Below are positions 9,562 through 18,492 of a stretch of 64,000 bases of DNA, piece after piece. Source of the DNA: Ruminobacter amylophilus (GTDB taxonomy: Bacteria > Pseudomonadota > Gammaproteobacteria > Enterobacterales > Succinivibrionaceae); assembly GCF_900115655.1 (NCBI RefSeq), contig NZ_FOXF01000004.1, forward strand, positions 1 to 64,000, in the 5' to 3' direction. Every line of letters starts with the position of its first letter. Within the stretch, counting starts at the first letter, position 1. Made by a program: the position numbers and the translations under genes. The notes beneath the pieces were generated by a model. The model was given only the letters and a program-made list of their open reading frames with translations, searched no databases and was not told where the DNA came from.

Positions 9562-11892
9562 TTACTTTTTAGGCGGCTGAGTCTTTTTTCTGAAAAACCC
9601 CTTCTTTTCCGTCTTAGTTTTATTCTCGGGAGTCTTTCCGTTTACCTCCTTTGACTTTGCATGCCCGAAAAGTCTTGCAAAAAATCCAGGTCTGTCTTTC
9701 TTTTCTGCGGTTTTCTTTACCGGTCTGACAATACCGCCTCTGGAGGCACCGGAGAGCAGTTTTTTATTTTTTGCAGCGGCATCAGTCTCCGCACATGTCT
9801 CAGGCAGCACAAACTTGTTGATACTGCTTTCGGTGCTGGCGGCAAGGGTATCCAGTGTCTGACTGGTAATGGCCAGAGCTTCAATCTGAATCTGGTTGTC
9901 GTTGGACAGATCGCTGATTCTTTCGATATTTGAGGAAATGCCTTCAGAAGTCTTCATCTGTCTGTTTACGGATTCCTCAATGATGGAAGCCATTTCGTTG
10001 ATGTGCACCACGGCGGTCTTGATGTCGTCGATGGCGTTGCTTGCCTGTGCGGACTTGTCCTTGGTAAGCTGCATTTCGTTGAGACAGATTTCAGAGCTGT
10101 TTACCGCTTCAATTACGGTGGCCTGCAGGTCTTCAATCATCTTGCGGATGTCATTGGCTGAGTTTGCCGTGGTATTGGCCAGACTTCTTACTTCGTCGGC
10201 TACCACCGCAAAGCCTCTGCCGTACTCGCCGGCACGTGCGGCTTCGATGGCGGCATTCAGAGCCAGCAGATTGGTCTGATCCGCAACGCCCTTGATGATG
10301 TCGATAATCTTGGCTATGTCGGAACTCAGATTGCTTACGTTCTTGATTACTATGGTGTTTTCCTTAATCTTGTCTGACAGAACCAGAGTCTTCTCCATGG
10401 TGTCATTCATGATGTTCTGAGACTTGACCGCCTCATTTTCCACCCCGTGAATTTCAGTCATGGTGCTGTTAACGGCCTTGGCGATTTCATTGATGTTGGT
10501 AAGCATCTCATTCATTGCGGAAGCCAGATTGAGGGTTTCATTACGCTGTTCGCTGATGGCGTTCTTGGAAATATCGGCCGCCACCAGATTATCGGTAGAG
10601 GCCATCTTCAGCTTCTTGGCGGAATCAGCCATCTGAAGCATTACCTCACCGGTTTCCGTGGTTACCCTGTTGAGGTTCTTGATGATTACCCCGAATTCGT
10701 TGACGTCTCTGGTATAAACCTGTCTGTTCAGATTACCGCCGGCGATTTCCTCAAGACGCTTTACGATGATTTCCATAGGCTTCTTGATACCGCGGCTCAG
10801 GAAGAACAGTACCACGAAGGTAATGGCAATGGCGACGATGAAGGATATGATACTGATAACCTTTGACTTGATGTACTTGTCGGAAGCAAGCTCCTTTGAT
10901 TTGTTCAGTTCGTTGTCCACAAGCTGCTGAATGTTGGTTATTTCAGTCTTGATTTCATTAATCTTTTCCTTGGCCCTGTTCATGCTGTCGACAAGATCGT
11001 CAGTGGTCTTTACCAGATTTTCATGCTGACCTACCACGCCGTTGTCATCTGAACATGAATATTTGAAGTTGGCAATTAGCGCGCCTATTTCATTCTGTGC
11101 TTCAGGCATTTCGGAATAAAGATTGTCAGCCCATTCCTCATATTCAACAATGAACACGCCCAGCGACTTGCGGTCCTTGACGATTTCGTCATAGTTGTCG
11201 GAACCGAGGGCTTCAAGCACCTTCTTTTCAACCAGGGACTGGTAGGTCAGAAGGTTAAGCATTACATTATCAACGTAGTCATCAAAAACCTTAAGCTTGA
11301 GTTCCTGAATCATCTGTCTGAAAACGGGGAGCCACGCAATGAAGTCAGCCTGACTCTTGTTGGCCTTGATGGTAAGCTCCATGTTCTGTCTCTTCAGCTC
11401 AGGGATGGTATCGATAATATCGAGGTAACTTCTTGATAAATCCGCAACCTTGGACATTCCCCTCATGATTTCCTGATCATCTCTTGATAAATCAATGAAC
11501 TTGTTGAGGCTGTTCTCAAATTCGTCTCTGGAACGGTTCAGGATGATAATCTGATTATCAAGATCCGCAACCGTGTTGGAATTTATCACGTCATAAAGAC
11601 GGACACTGAGGGAGAGAAGCTTGATTTCAATTTCCTGAGACTTGTTGTTCAGAGGAATGTTCTGTTCGGTGATGTCGTTGATGGAAGAATTCATGGAACT
11701 GATATTGTAGAAGCCTCCAAGCAGAAGGGCTGATATCAGAAAAATAAGAATGCCGAAACCGACATACACACCATTGATTATGGATTTTTTAACAAAAGAC
11801 AGAGTCCCCAGAGACAGGACGTTAAGCCATCTCCTTTTTAATCCGGAAACGAACTTTGATTTCATTTGTCCGACAACGTTCATTTTACCCAT
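9562..11892 (-). CDS. methyl-accepting chemotaxis protein
   Basis: Transmembrane chemoreceptor. The frame opens at 11958, but ATG at 11892 (MGKMNVV) has AGAAGAG upstream and is the likely start (776 aa). TM1 spans about residues 39-61, followed by a large helical periplasmic sensor of about 280 residues. TM2 is about 344-365 and HAMP about 366-420. The signalling hairpin tip [16 protein letters not shown] is near residues 541-557, followed by [15 protein letters not shown]. The tip is the conserved CheA/CheW contact. The C-terminal 60 residues are Lys-rich and lack an NWETF-like CheR tether. The unusually long sensor fits a helical-bimodular type. The ligand is unknown and no che genes are nearby. 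Confidence 0.95.
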   Translation of the reverse strand: MGKMNVVGQMKSKFVSGLKRRWLNVLSLGTLSFVKKSIINGVYVGFGILIFLISALLLGGFYNISSMNSSINDITEQNIPLNNKSQEIEIKLLSLSVRLYDVINSNTVADLDNQIIILNRSRDEFENSLNKFIDLSRDDQEIMRGMSKVADLSRSYLDIIDTIPELKRQNMELTIKANKSQADFIAWLPVFRQMIQELKLKVFDDYVDNVMLNLLTYQSLVEKKVLEALGSDNYDEIVKDRKSLGVFIVEYEEWADNLYSEMPEAQNEIGALIANFKYSCSDDNGVVGQHENLVKTTDDLVDSMNRAKEKINEIKTEITNIQQLVDNELNKSKELASDKYIKSKVISIISFIVAIAITFVVLFFLSRGIKKPMEIIVKRLEEIAGGNLNRQVYTRDVNEFGVIIKNLNRVTTETGEVMLQMADSAKKLKMASTDNLVAADISKNAISEQRNETLNLASAMNEMLTNINEIAKAVNSTMTEIHGVENEAVKSQNIMNDTMEKTLVLSDKIKENTIVIKNVSNLSSDIAKIIDIIKGVADQTNLLALNAAIEAARAGEYGRGFAVVADEVRSLANTTANSANDIRKMIEDLQATVIEAVNSSEICLNEMQLTKDKSAQASNAIDDIKTAVVHINEMASIIEESVNRQMKTSEGISSNIERISDLSNDNQIQIEALAITSQTLDTLAASTESSINKFVLPETCAETDAAAKNKKLLSGASRGGIVRPVKKTAEKKDRPGFFARLFGHAKSKEVNGKTPENKTKTEKKGFFRKKTQPPKK

Positions 11893-12215
11893 AATTCTCT
11901 TCTCAAAACATCTTGTTCGTACACGAAAAAAAGCTTTATTTTCAATAATTACCGCCACTTTTCACCAAAACGGTTCTTCCATTCCGACTGGTTAAAAAAG
12001 GAGCAGAAAACATGGTTTCGCTATTACATCATGATATGATGAACTATCTAAAAAAAATGAGACAATTACCGTAAATCAGATATTAAACAGCAAAAGAAAA
12101 GCCACATGTTGCTTATTTTTCCGAGAATATCACATTTATAACCCGACTTTTTCCGGGCTTTTACGGTAAATAAAGATAACGTTTTCAGAAAATTCGTTTT
12201 CTGACGCTTTTAAAC
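11893..12215. other. intergenic, chemoreceptor promoter region
   Basis: AT-rich spacer upstream of the chemoreceptor. A short open frame at 11750-11995 on the plus strand is antisense to the receptor N-terminus and is not called. No clear operator is seen. Confidence 0.4.
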
Positions 12216-12243
12216 GGTAAAACCGGAGTTTCCTCCGGTTTTG
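12216..12243 (-). terminator. terminator of the 12262-13155 lipoprotein gene
   Basis: AACCGGAG (12221-12228) pairs with CTCCGGTT (12233-12240); four A precede on the plus strand. Confidence 0.75.
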
Positions 12244-12261
12244 CGTTAAGCCCCGAGATGA

Positions 12262-13155
12262 CTATTTGAAATGATGTTCCTCACACAGTCCCTTGGCGAG
12301 ACATCCTGAACTCGGACTTATTCTGTAGTCCACATCCGGACCTGCCATGAACATTTCCAGAATCATGTCGGCATTATCTCCGAATTCCTTGCCGGTGGTA
12401 TTGGCTCTTACTATGTAATTCCCCTGCTTGATGGTTATCACGTCAATGGAGCTCACGTATTCGGTTCTGAACCTGTTCCAGTTCATCACGTCAGGAACCT
12501 GCCCCTTGTCGCATTCACTGATACCGCCGTATCTGTAGATGCATTTTCTGAGATCGGATACCAGACGGTGAACCGGCTTTTCAACCTCACGGGTATACAC
12601 GACCTTCTTATGAAGCTGATCAGGATCGATTTTTTCATTAATCATTTCCATATTAACACCGATAAGCTTCTTAAGAATACTGATCTCTTTGGACAGATTC
12701 TTTCCCTTTGCCGTCGCCTCCTCAAGATCATGAAGCTGCATCATGTTCATTTCCAGATAGGATTTAAGCCATTTCTGATTTACCGGATGAGACACGTACT
12801 GCTTCAGAGTCTTGCCCTTGAAATCATCGCACTTTACCCCGGTACGCACCATTTCAGCGATAAAAAACAGATCGGGATGCTTTTCCATGAAGAAATTTGA
12901 GGCTCCGGCCTGATCGTTTCTGTCAAGATATTCCTCTCCCTCCTCAATAACGGAATCCTTGTCCAGACCGGTTACCTTTTCTATAACGCCGGCACGGCAT
13001 TCAAGGATAGTTTTCTCCAGTGTAAGTTCAGTCTGGGTCTTAGGCTTATTTTCCGTATTATCCAGCGATATGACCACTTTGGTCCCGCTGTCGCCGCATG
13101 AGGCTGCCAGCATGATTACTGCAGGCAGACAGCATAATTTAAAAAACTTCATCAT
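12262..13155 (-). CDS. hypothetical lipoprotein, 297 aa
   Basis: Lipoprotein of unknown function. The frame can open at a TTG (13164), but two tandem ATG codons at 13155 and 13152 give a standard lipoprotein signal (MMKFFKLCCLPAVIMLAASC) and are preferred. After the lipidated Cys the first 20 residues are polar. The body is helical and charged, with four further Cys (near ILECRAG, GVKCDD, LRKCIYRYGGISEC) and a Cys pair near the C-terminus, so disulfides are likely. No known domain is recognised. It lies between the chemoreceptor and another exported helical protein, each with its own terminator. Confidence 0.7.
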   Translation of the reverse strand: MMKFFKLCCLPAVIMLAASCGDSGTKVVISLDNTENKPKTQTELTLEKTILECRAGVIEKVTGLDKDSVIEEGEEYLDRNDQAGASNFFMEKHPDLFFIAEMVRTGVKCDDFKGKTLKQYVSHPVNQKWLKSYLEMNMMQLHDLEEATAKGKNLSKEISILKKLIGVNMEMINEKIDPDQLHKKVVYTREVEKPVHRLVSDLRKCIYRYGGISECDKGQVPDVMNWNRFRTEYVSSIDVITIKQGNYIVRANTTGKEFGDNADMILEMFMAGPDVDYRISPSSGCLAKGLCEEHHFK

Positions 13156-13245
13156 TTTTCCCAACCTAACAGATTACAAAAACACAAAAATCCTACCCCA
13201 TTCGCAAGCCCCGGCAGAAACACCGGAAACAGGCGTTCACATAAA

Positions 13246-13292
13246 ATAAAATCCCGCTATCAGCAGACTTTAAAGCTTATGATAACGGGACT
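13246..13292 (-). terminator. terminator of the 13320-14204 gene
   Basis: TCCCGCTATCA (13252-13262) pairs with TGATAACGGGA (13280-13290) with one G-U pair; A-rich plus-strand flank. Confidence 0.7.
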
Positions 13293-13319
13293 TTCCTTAT
13301 TCAGACAGTAACTGAAATC

Positions 13320-14204
13320 CTAGTTGAATCTTGCCTTCAGCTTGATTTCAATCTTGTCGATTTCCTTGATTACATCCCTGATGGCCTTGTTGAAATACAT
13401 ATCGATACCATCCTGAACTTCCTTCATCTGCAGATAAGAGTACAGTTCTGAACCGTAACCCTTGTTTGCAAACATCTTCTTGAAGGTTACATTAGCTTCA
13501 TCAAAAGCATGCTTGAGTTCCGGGAATACATCCACGTTATCGTTTATAAGTCTCATGTATTCTTCATGAGATTTCTGAATTCTGTCCACCACCTCGGTCA
13601 TTTCAGTGCTTGATTTGCATGCAAAAAGCTCCTCTACGGCTGTTTCATAGATGGCTCTGGCACTGGTTATCTGTACGTATCTTACTTCCTCTTCAGGAGA
13701 AAATTCACGCCTGCTTACCAGCTGTTCAGTTTCACGAATGTTTCTGAACACGTTTTCCAAAACGTCCGGACCGTCTTTGAAATTGTTGTACTTGGCCACT
13801 ATTTCATTCTGGTTGTTGGCGTAATCTTCGCATTTGAGCAGAATTTCACGTATCTGCTTGACAATTTCAGATGATTCAGCGGCGTACGGATCGTTTACAC
13901 TGTCTTCAATAACCTTAACAGCGTAACTCAATTCTTCTCTGCTGCGCCACAATTCGTCTCTGTTAATCAGAAAATCGTCACGATTATTTGTGTTTGCCAT
14001 CAGAATCATTGCTGAATTAAAACGATAAACGTCAGCCTTGAGATCCTTTACCTGCATTGCACTCACCAGGAACGGAATATCACCGCTGGTGAAATGACGA
14101 TCCTCTGCAAGGGCATCTGATGCCATGCATGAACCGAAAGCGATAATGCCGGCCATTGTTAAACACAGAGATTTTCTACGAAATACAGTCAATATACTCA
14201 TCAT
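13320..14204 (-). CDS. exported all-helical protein, receptor-sensor-like
   Basis: Periplasmic protein of unknown function. The frame opens with TTG at 14231, but ATG at 14204 gives a good Sec signal (n-region MMSILTVFRRK, hydrophobic core, cleavage after SDALA), so it is chosen (294 aa). The mature part is almost entirely predicted amphipathic helix with regular heptad-like spacing and only two Cys (LLKCEDY, LFACKSS). The overall pattern resembles the periplasmic helical sensor of the chemoreceptor at 9562-11892. There is no second membrane segment or signalling domain. A soluble binding or sensor-like role is inference. Confidence 0.65.
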   Translation of the reverse strand: MMSILTVFRRKSLCLTMAGIIAFGSCMASDALAEDRHFTSGDIPFLVSAMQVKDLKADVYRFNSAMILMANTNNRDDFLINRDELWRSREELSYAVKVIEDSVNDPYAAESSEIVKQIREILLKCEDYANNQNEIVAKYNNFKDGPDVLENVFRNIRETEQLVSRREFSPEEEVRYVQITSARAIYETAVEELFACKSSTEMTEVVDRIQKSHEEYMRLINDNVDVFPELKHAFDEANVTFKKMFANKGYGSELYSYLQMKEVQDGIDMYFNKAIRDVIKEIDKIEIKLKARFN

Positions 14205-14867
14205 AGTCTCGCTATAACTAAAATTGTCCAAACCTAATTATGTAAAGTGCACGGATTTGTTAAAGAGATTGTATATACTGCCGTCTGATTATCAAAACAT
14301 AAAATAGCATTCCTGTTATGTCGTAAACATTTTTTATAACATTTATCTTGTTTACGTCACAAAGTAGCAACTATTTTCAGTATTCGACACCCCGGTACAG
14401 ACAAACTTCGTCATCCATGACTTCTTTGTACTCAACGATCATCTGTCAATGATCTCTATGGCAGCCAGCTATGCTATATACATCGCAGATACCGTTTCTG
14501 AACGAAACCTGCATAAACGCGGATGAGCCCCGCTTAAAGCAATCTGAATTTCCGTTATCCGTAACAGGCAGTCAGATATTTTTTGAATTTTTCCTAGCTG
14601 ATCTGTTTTATCCTTCATGAAGCATCTTTAATTATTCTGTTTCTTATCCGCCGCGTCCATCATTGTTACCGATAAACACTCTGACAACACCTCACGAGTC
14701 CGAAATATTATAAATGTCTGAGTCTGAAATTATCTTTTATATTTAACCAGCAAAAACCATATTTGTGAGCTGAGTACAATTTTTGAATTTTATCCGTATG
14801 AACAATTACAGGCAGTACATCTCTAATCAGCTTCATTATTCAGCACCACGGACCGTAACTCATAATA
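14205..14867. other. long intergenic region, no gene seen
   Basis: About 660 bases between the rubrerythrin terminator and the start of the helical exported protein. All six frames are broken by stops; no ribosome binding site with an open frame, tRNA or obvious structured RNA is visible. Confidence 0.45.
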
Positions 14868-14899
14868 AAAAGGGAGGCTGAATAAATCAGCCTCCCTTC
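14868..14899 (-). terminator. terminator of rubrerythrin gene
   Basis: AAGGGAGGCTGA (14870-14881) pairs with TCAGCCTCCCTT (14887-14898). Five A on the plus strand give the U-run. Confidence 0.8.
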
Positions 14900-14966
14900 A
14901 GCGGCATCGTTCAGTCCAAGCCCCTCCGGGCTCAGGAAACCGATGCCTGAAAAACCTTTCGCAGTA

Positions 14967-15542
14967 TTACTTTACAGGTTCGTAGATTTCAAAATGAGCC
15001 TGAGGATGGGCACATGCCGGACATACCTTAGGAGCTTCGGTTCCCTCATGGAGGTAACCGCAGTTTCTGCAGCGCCATACAACCTTGTCGCCGCGCTTGA
15101 ATACCTTGCCTTCCATCAGATTGGTATATAAGGCGGAGTAACGTTCCTCGTGGCACTTTTCAGCTACGGCGATAGCTTCAAAGATTGCGGCAATTGCAGG
15201 GAAACCTTCTTCTCTGGCGGTTGCTGCAAAAGACGGATACATGTGGGTCCATTCTTCTTTTTCGCCGGCGGCGGCAGCCTTGAGATTGTCAAGAGTGGTT
15301 CCGATGATACCGGCCGGATAGCTGTCGGTAATTTCAACGACACCGCCTTCTAAAAGCTTGAACAGACGCTTTGCATGTTCCTTTTCCTGATTGGCGGTTT
15401 CTTCAAAAATCGCACTGATCTGAACCAGACCTTCCTTCTTGGCTACTCCTGAATAAAAGGTGTAGCGGTTTCTTGCCTGAGATTCACCGGCAAAAGCCTT
15501 GAGAATGTTCTTCTCAGTCTGGGTACCTTTAACACTTGCCAT
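14967..15542 (-). CDS. rbr: rubrerythrin
   Basis: Non-haem di-iron peroxidase that detoxifies hydrogen peroxide in anaerobes. The N-terminal ferritin-like four-helix domain carries the expected carboxylate/His ligands: ESQARNRY (about 20-27), [13 protein letters not shown] (about 47-59), EEG and [14 protein letters not shown] (about 122-135). The C-terminal rubredoxin-like domain has two CxxC pairs, CRNCGY and CPACAHP, which bind one iron. Length of 191 aa is typical. GAGGAG lies about 12 bases before the ATG. It stands alone with its own terminator. It supports an anaerobic host. Confidence 0.96.
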   Translation of the reverse strand: MASVKGTQTEKNILKAFAGESQARNRYTFYSGVAKKEGLVQISAIFEETANQEKEHAKRLFKLLEGGVVEITDSYPAGIIGTTLDNLKAAAAGEKEEWTHMYPSFAATAREEGFPAIAAIFEAIAVAEKCHEERYSALYTNLMEGKVFKRGDKVVWRCRNCGYLHEGTEAPKVCPACAHPQAHFEIYEPVK

Positions 15543-16120
15543 AAATGACTTGCTCCTCTATTGTAGAATCATTGTTTATTGACCGGGGCTGAAACGCATG
15601 TGATAAACACGCCTCCCCGATAAAATCATCCCGCCTTTTTAGCTTTTTCAGATCTATCTGATAGTTCCTTGGAAACTAAATTGATTGGGGCCGTTCCGTT
15701 ACCGTAAGATCCTCAGAAAAAGGCCTCACCGGAAACGGTCTCTTCAGTTACTCTATAAGAGAATTTTTCTCAGGTCAATCATTCCTTACAAATGCGTTGT
15801 TAAAATGAGCGACATGTACTCTTTCCAGGAAAACATCACCTTAATTCCTTACCGGCATCAGTCAAATTTCACTTTTTGTCAGATGTTCTGCACGTTCCCG
15901 GCTTTTCTTAAAAAAGTTCCTCCGGGCAGACCTTCAGAACTTTACTCTGCTTACCTTCATTATTAATGTATATGCATTTACCGGCATTTTCTGAAGACTG
16001 ACAGGGGGGCCCAAAAAAATCAGAAGCGCGTGTTTTACGTTTTCTCTGAACAAAAAATCGGCGTACAAATTCTTTTTTTACCGAAATTGGTTAATTATCA
16101 AGCGTATAAAACAAAAATGC
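15543..16120. other. intergenic between rbr and tRNA-Pro
   Basis: About 580 bases holding the divergent promoters of rbr (minus) and the tRNA (plus). An open frame at 15685-15966 lacks a ribosome site and has unnatural composition, so it is not called. Confidence 0.4.
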
Positions 16121-16148
16121 TTGACCAATCAAATTAAAGATATATAAT
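16121..16148 (+). promoter_or_regulatory. sigma-70 promoter of tRNA-Pro
   Basis: TTGACC (16121-16126) and TATAAT (16143-16148) are separated by 16 bases and end 18 bases before the tRNA. The -10 is a consensus match. Confidence 0.75.
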
Positions 16149-16166
16149 GGACTCACTTTCAAGGTA

Positions 16167-16243
<77 letters not shown>

Positions 16244-16473
16244 TATTTCAAAATTCCCCATTATCCATTTTTCATCATACACATTACATTGTCGGACTTT
16301 AGTCTGTGACCTGTTCTGTAATCAGAATCTGCATTTTGCTTCAGCATCATAAAAAACAGCGCGACTGTATACGTTCATGCCCTTATGCGCAATCCGTTCT
16401 GTCTGCAGGAAATCTTTTCAGTTTATGAAACTTCAATGATATCTTCGCCATACGGAAAATTCGGCAAATAACC

Positions 16474-16513
16474 AAAAGAAAAGGACGGAACATGCGAAAC
16501 GACGTTCTGTCCC
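16474..16513 (-). terminator. terminator of the McrB-like/nuclease operon
   Basis: GGACGGAAC (16483-16491) pairs with GTTCTGTCC (16504-16512) with one G-U pair. The A-rich plus-strand flank (AAAAGAAAA) gives a U-rich tail. Confidence 0.65.
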
Positions 16514-16530
16514 TAATGAGAAATCAGCTC

Positions 16531-18465
16531 CTAACGTACGGCATTATTTTCCTGAAGCTTCTTTGCCAGCTGAATTACTCTTTCGTACTCGGCAAGATGA
16601 ACCTTTCTCAGATTTTCAATAAACTGAGCCAGATAGTCACGGAAGGATTCCTCGTTCCCTTCTTTTGCCGGTCTTATGGCCACGCCGTCAATTGCCGGAA
16701 AGATTGCATGTTCGTTATTAAGCCCGTGCACCGGAGCATATTCCGAAACCCTGTCAACGTCACCGCGGGAATAAATCGCCAGCAGCCCTCTTATGCCGCT
16801 GTCAAAACCTAGACTGTTTCTGATATGCACGCTGTTAAGGTATTTATCCATAATGGCCGGCAGGGACTTCTGCTTCACCGTATTGCTGGAACTGTACTTG
16901 GCGTCCATAATCAGGTAATCAACCAGATCCGAGCATGACCACTTTATTCTGATTACGTAGTCAGGGGTAAAGTAGAAATTGCTGCTGTAGTTTCTGCTGC
17001 TGACCACCATCGGTTCGTTGTCTTTGGTTCTGCCGTAGGTATAGATCTTCGGTTCATACCACAGTTCAAGGGTGAATTCCTTGTTTTCGGAGATCCAGCG
17101 GTAGTAGTTAAACGGTTCGCTGGCAGGGCGATGCCCAGGTTTTCCGCCGAAATAAGGAGCGTCCATATCGTGCCATTCCTGAGCCACGCATGCCCCGCCC
17201 AGCGTACTTACCACATTCACTATTCTTGACAGAACCATGAACTCATAAAGCTTGTCAATCTTGATAAAGTGGGAGGCAAAGTCGTTGAAGGTCAGCTTCA
17301 CGCTGCTTACGTCATACCATCTGGCTATCTGTTCAAACAGCGTGCGGTACACCTGGGTTCTGGCCACAAACGGAGTTATTCGCGGCATCAGAGGCTTATC
17401 CAGATAACTTATGCCGGTTATCCTTCTGAACCCCGCATACAGTCTGAAGAAACCGTCAAGCAGCTTCATCACCCTTTCATTCTGGGCTCTGAGATCCTGA
17501 GTCAGAAAATCCTGAACTATGTATGAGTATCTGAAGTACCCTCTGTACCGGGCAGATTCCCCTTCAGACTTATCCATTTTCTTTTCATGGGAGGCAATGA
17601 AATTGATTATGGCCCCCAGCTTCATCTGAATATGATTGAAGAAGCCGGCAATAACCATGTTTTCAAAAAGACGGTATGAAGGCACCACCTTCTCTTCAGC
17701 CGCAAAATCAGTCCTTACGGGCATGTTGTTTATCTGAAAAGTCTGTTCTTCCGGACTGCACAGGGCTATGGCGTCACTGTTGAGCGACAGCCAGTGAATG
17801 GCCTCGGGAGAATTCGGAAGGCCGTTCGGCGTCACGCTGAGTCTCGGTTCCAGATTATGTCTCAACTGTCTCAGCAGCACGGTCCACAGACTGCAGCAGA
17901 GTCCGTATATCATTTCCGCTTCGGAAATAAGGTTCTCAAGATCCCCCGTTGATTCCCCGGTTCCGCTGTCATCAAGACACATTTTGGAAATGGTGTCGTA
18001 TTCATCATTAATAAAGTTGAGAATCGAAGTGATTTCCCTGGCTCGTTCCCTGGTGGCCAGAACCTCCACGAAAACAGAGCTTTCAAAAAACTCACTGCGA
18101 CCGACGAAACACTGAATCTTAATCTCGTGGCGCCCTACGAGGCCGTAGAACGGACGGCCGCTGTGAGGCAGATCCTCGCGCCATCTGACTTCCCACCATA
18201 TTTCAGATTCAGAACCGTACAGCTCCCCCTGACAGTAATAGGATTCATCTCCTATCACCACCCTTGGTCCCTCTTTGGCCAGTTCCTCGCTGAGAACACC
18301 CGTATGATGTATTCTGATATTCAGATAGTAATCTTCGGGTATTTCCAGCACACCGCTCTGCGTATCAAAGAACTGTTCGAAGCCGTCGTCCATGACGACG
18401 TACTCCTGAAAGTCCCCTGCCGCGGATCCGGTGGTTCTGGCGGCACTTATCCTTACATCAAGCAT
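16531..18465 (-). CDS. DUF2357/McrC-like PD-(D/E)xK nuclease
   Basis: Predicted nuclease partner of the upstream McrB-like ATPase. The C-terminal third has a PD-(D/E)xK core: PDYV with Asp502, then LIMDAKYS with Asp521 and Lys523, followed by the helix QKSLPAIMDKYLNSVHIR. The N-terminal part (about 1-180) looks beta-rich. The central region is helical and contains YRLFENMVIAGFF, the layout seen in DUF2357/McrC-type proteins. The start ATG has GGAG at good spacing. It begins 27 bases after the ATPase gene stops, so the two are co-transcribed. A type IV-like restriction or other defence role is inferred, not shown. Confidence 0.8.
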   Translation of the reverse strand: MLDVRISAARTTGSAAGDFQEYVVMDDGFEQFFDTQSGVLEIPEDYYLNIRIHHTGVLSEELAKEGPRVVIGDESYYCQGELYGSESEIWWEVRWREDLPHSGRPFYGLVGRHEIKIQCFVGRSEFFESSVFVEVLATRERAREITSILNFINDEYDTISKMCLDDSGTGESTGDLENLISEAEMIYGLCCSLWTVLLRQLRHNLEPRLSVTPNGLPNSPEAIHWLSLNSDAIALCSPEEQTFQINNMPVRTDFAAEEKVVPSYRLFENMVIAGFFNHIQMKLGAIINFIASHEKKMDKSEGESARYRGYFRYSYIVQDFLTQDLRAQNERVMKLLDGFFRLYAGFRRITGISYLDKPLMPRITPFVARTQVYRTLFEQIARWYDVSSVKLTFNDFASHFIKIDKLYEFMVLSRIVNVVSTLGGACVAQEWHDMDAPYFGGKPGHRPASEPFNYYRWISENKEFTLELWYEPKIYTYGRTKDNEPMVVSSRNYSSNFYFTPDYVIRIKWSCSDLVDYLIMDAKYSSSNTVKQKSLPAIMDKYLNSVHIRNSLGFDSGIRGLLAIYSRGDVDRVSEYAPVHGLNNEHAIFPAIDGVAIRPAKEGNEESFRDYLAQFIENLRKVHLAEYERVIQLAKKLQENNAVR

Positions 18466-18492
18466 ATGCGCAACTCCTCTCTAAGCCTCGGC

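Noticed and set aside
15685-15966. 93-codon plus-strand frame upstream of the tRNA
   Set aside because: No ribosome site; basic, Pro/Phe-rich composition without family resemblance.
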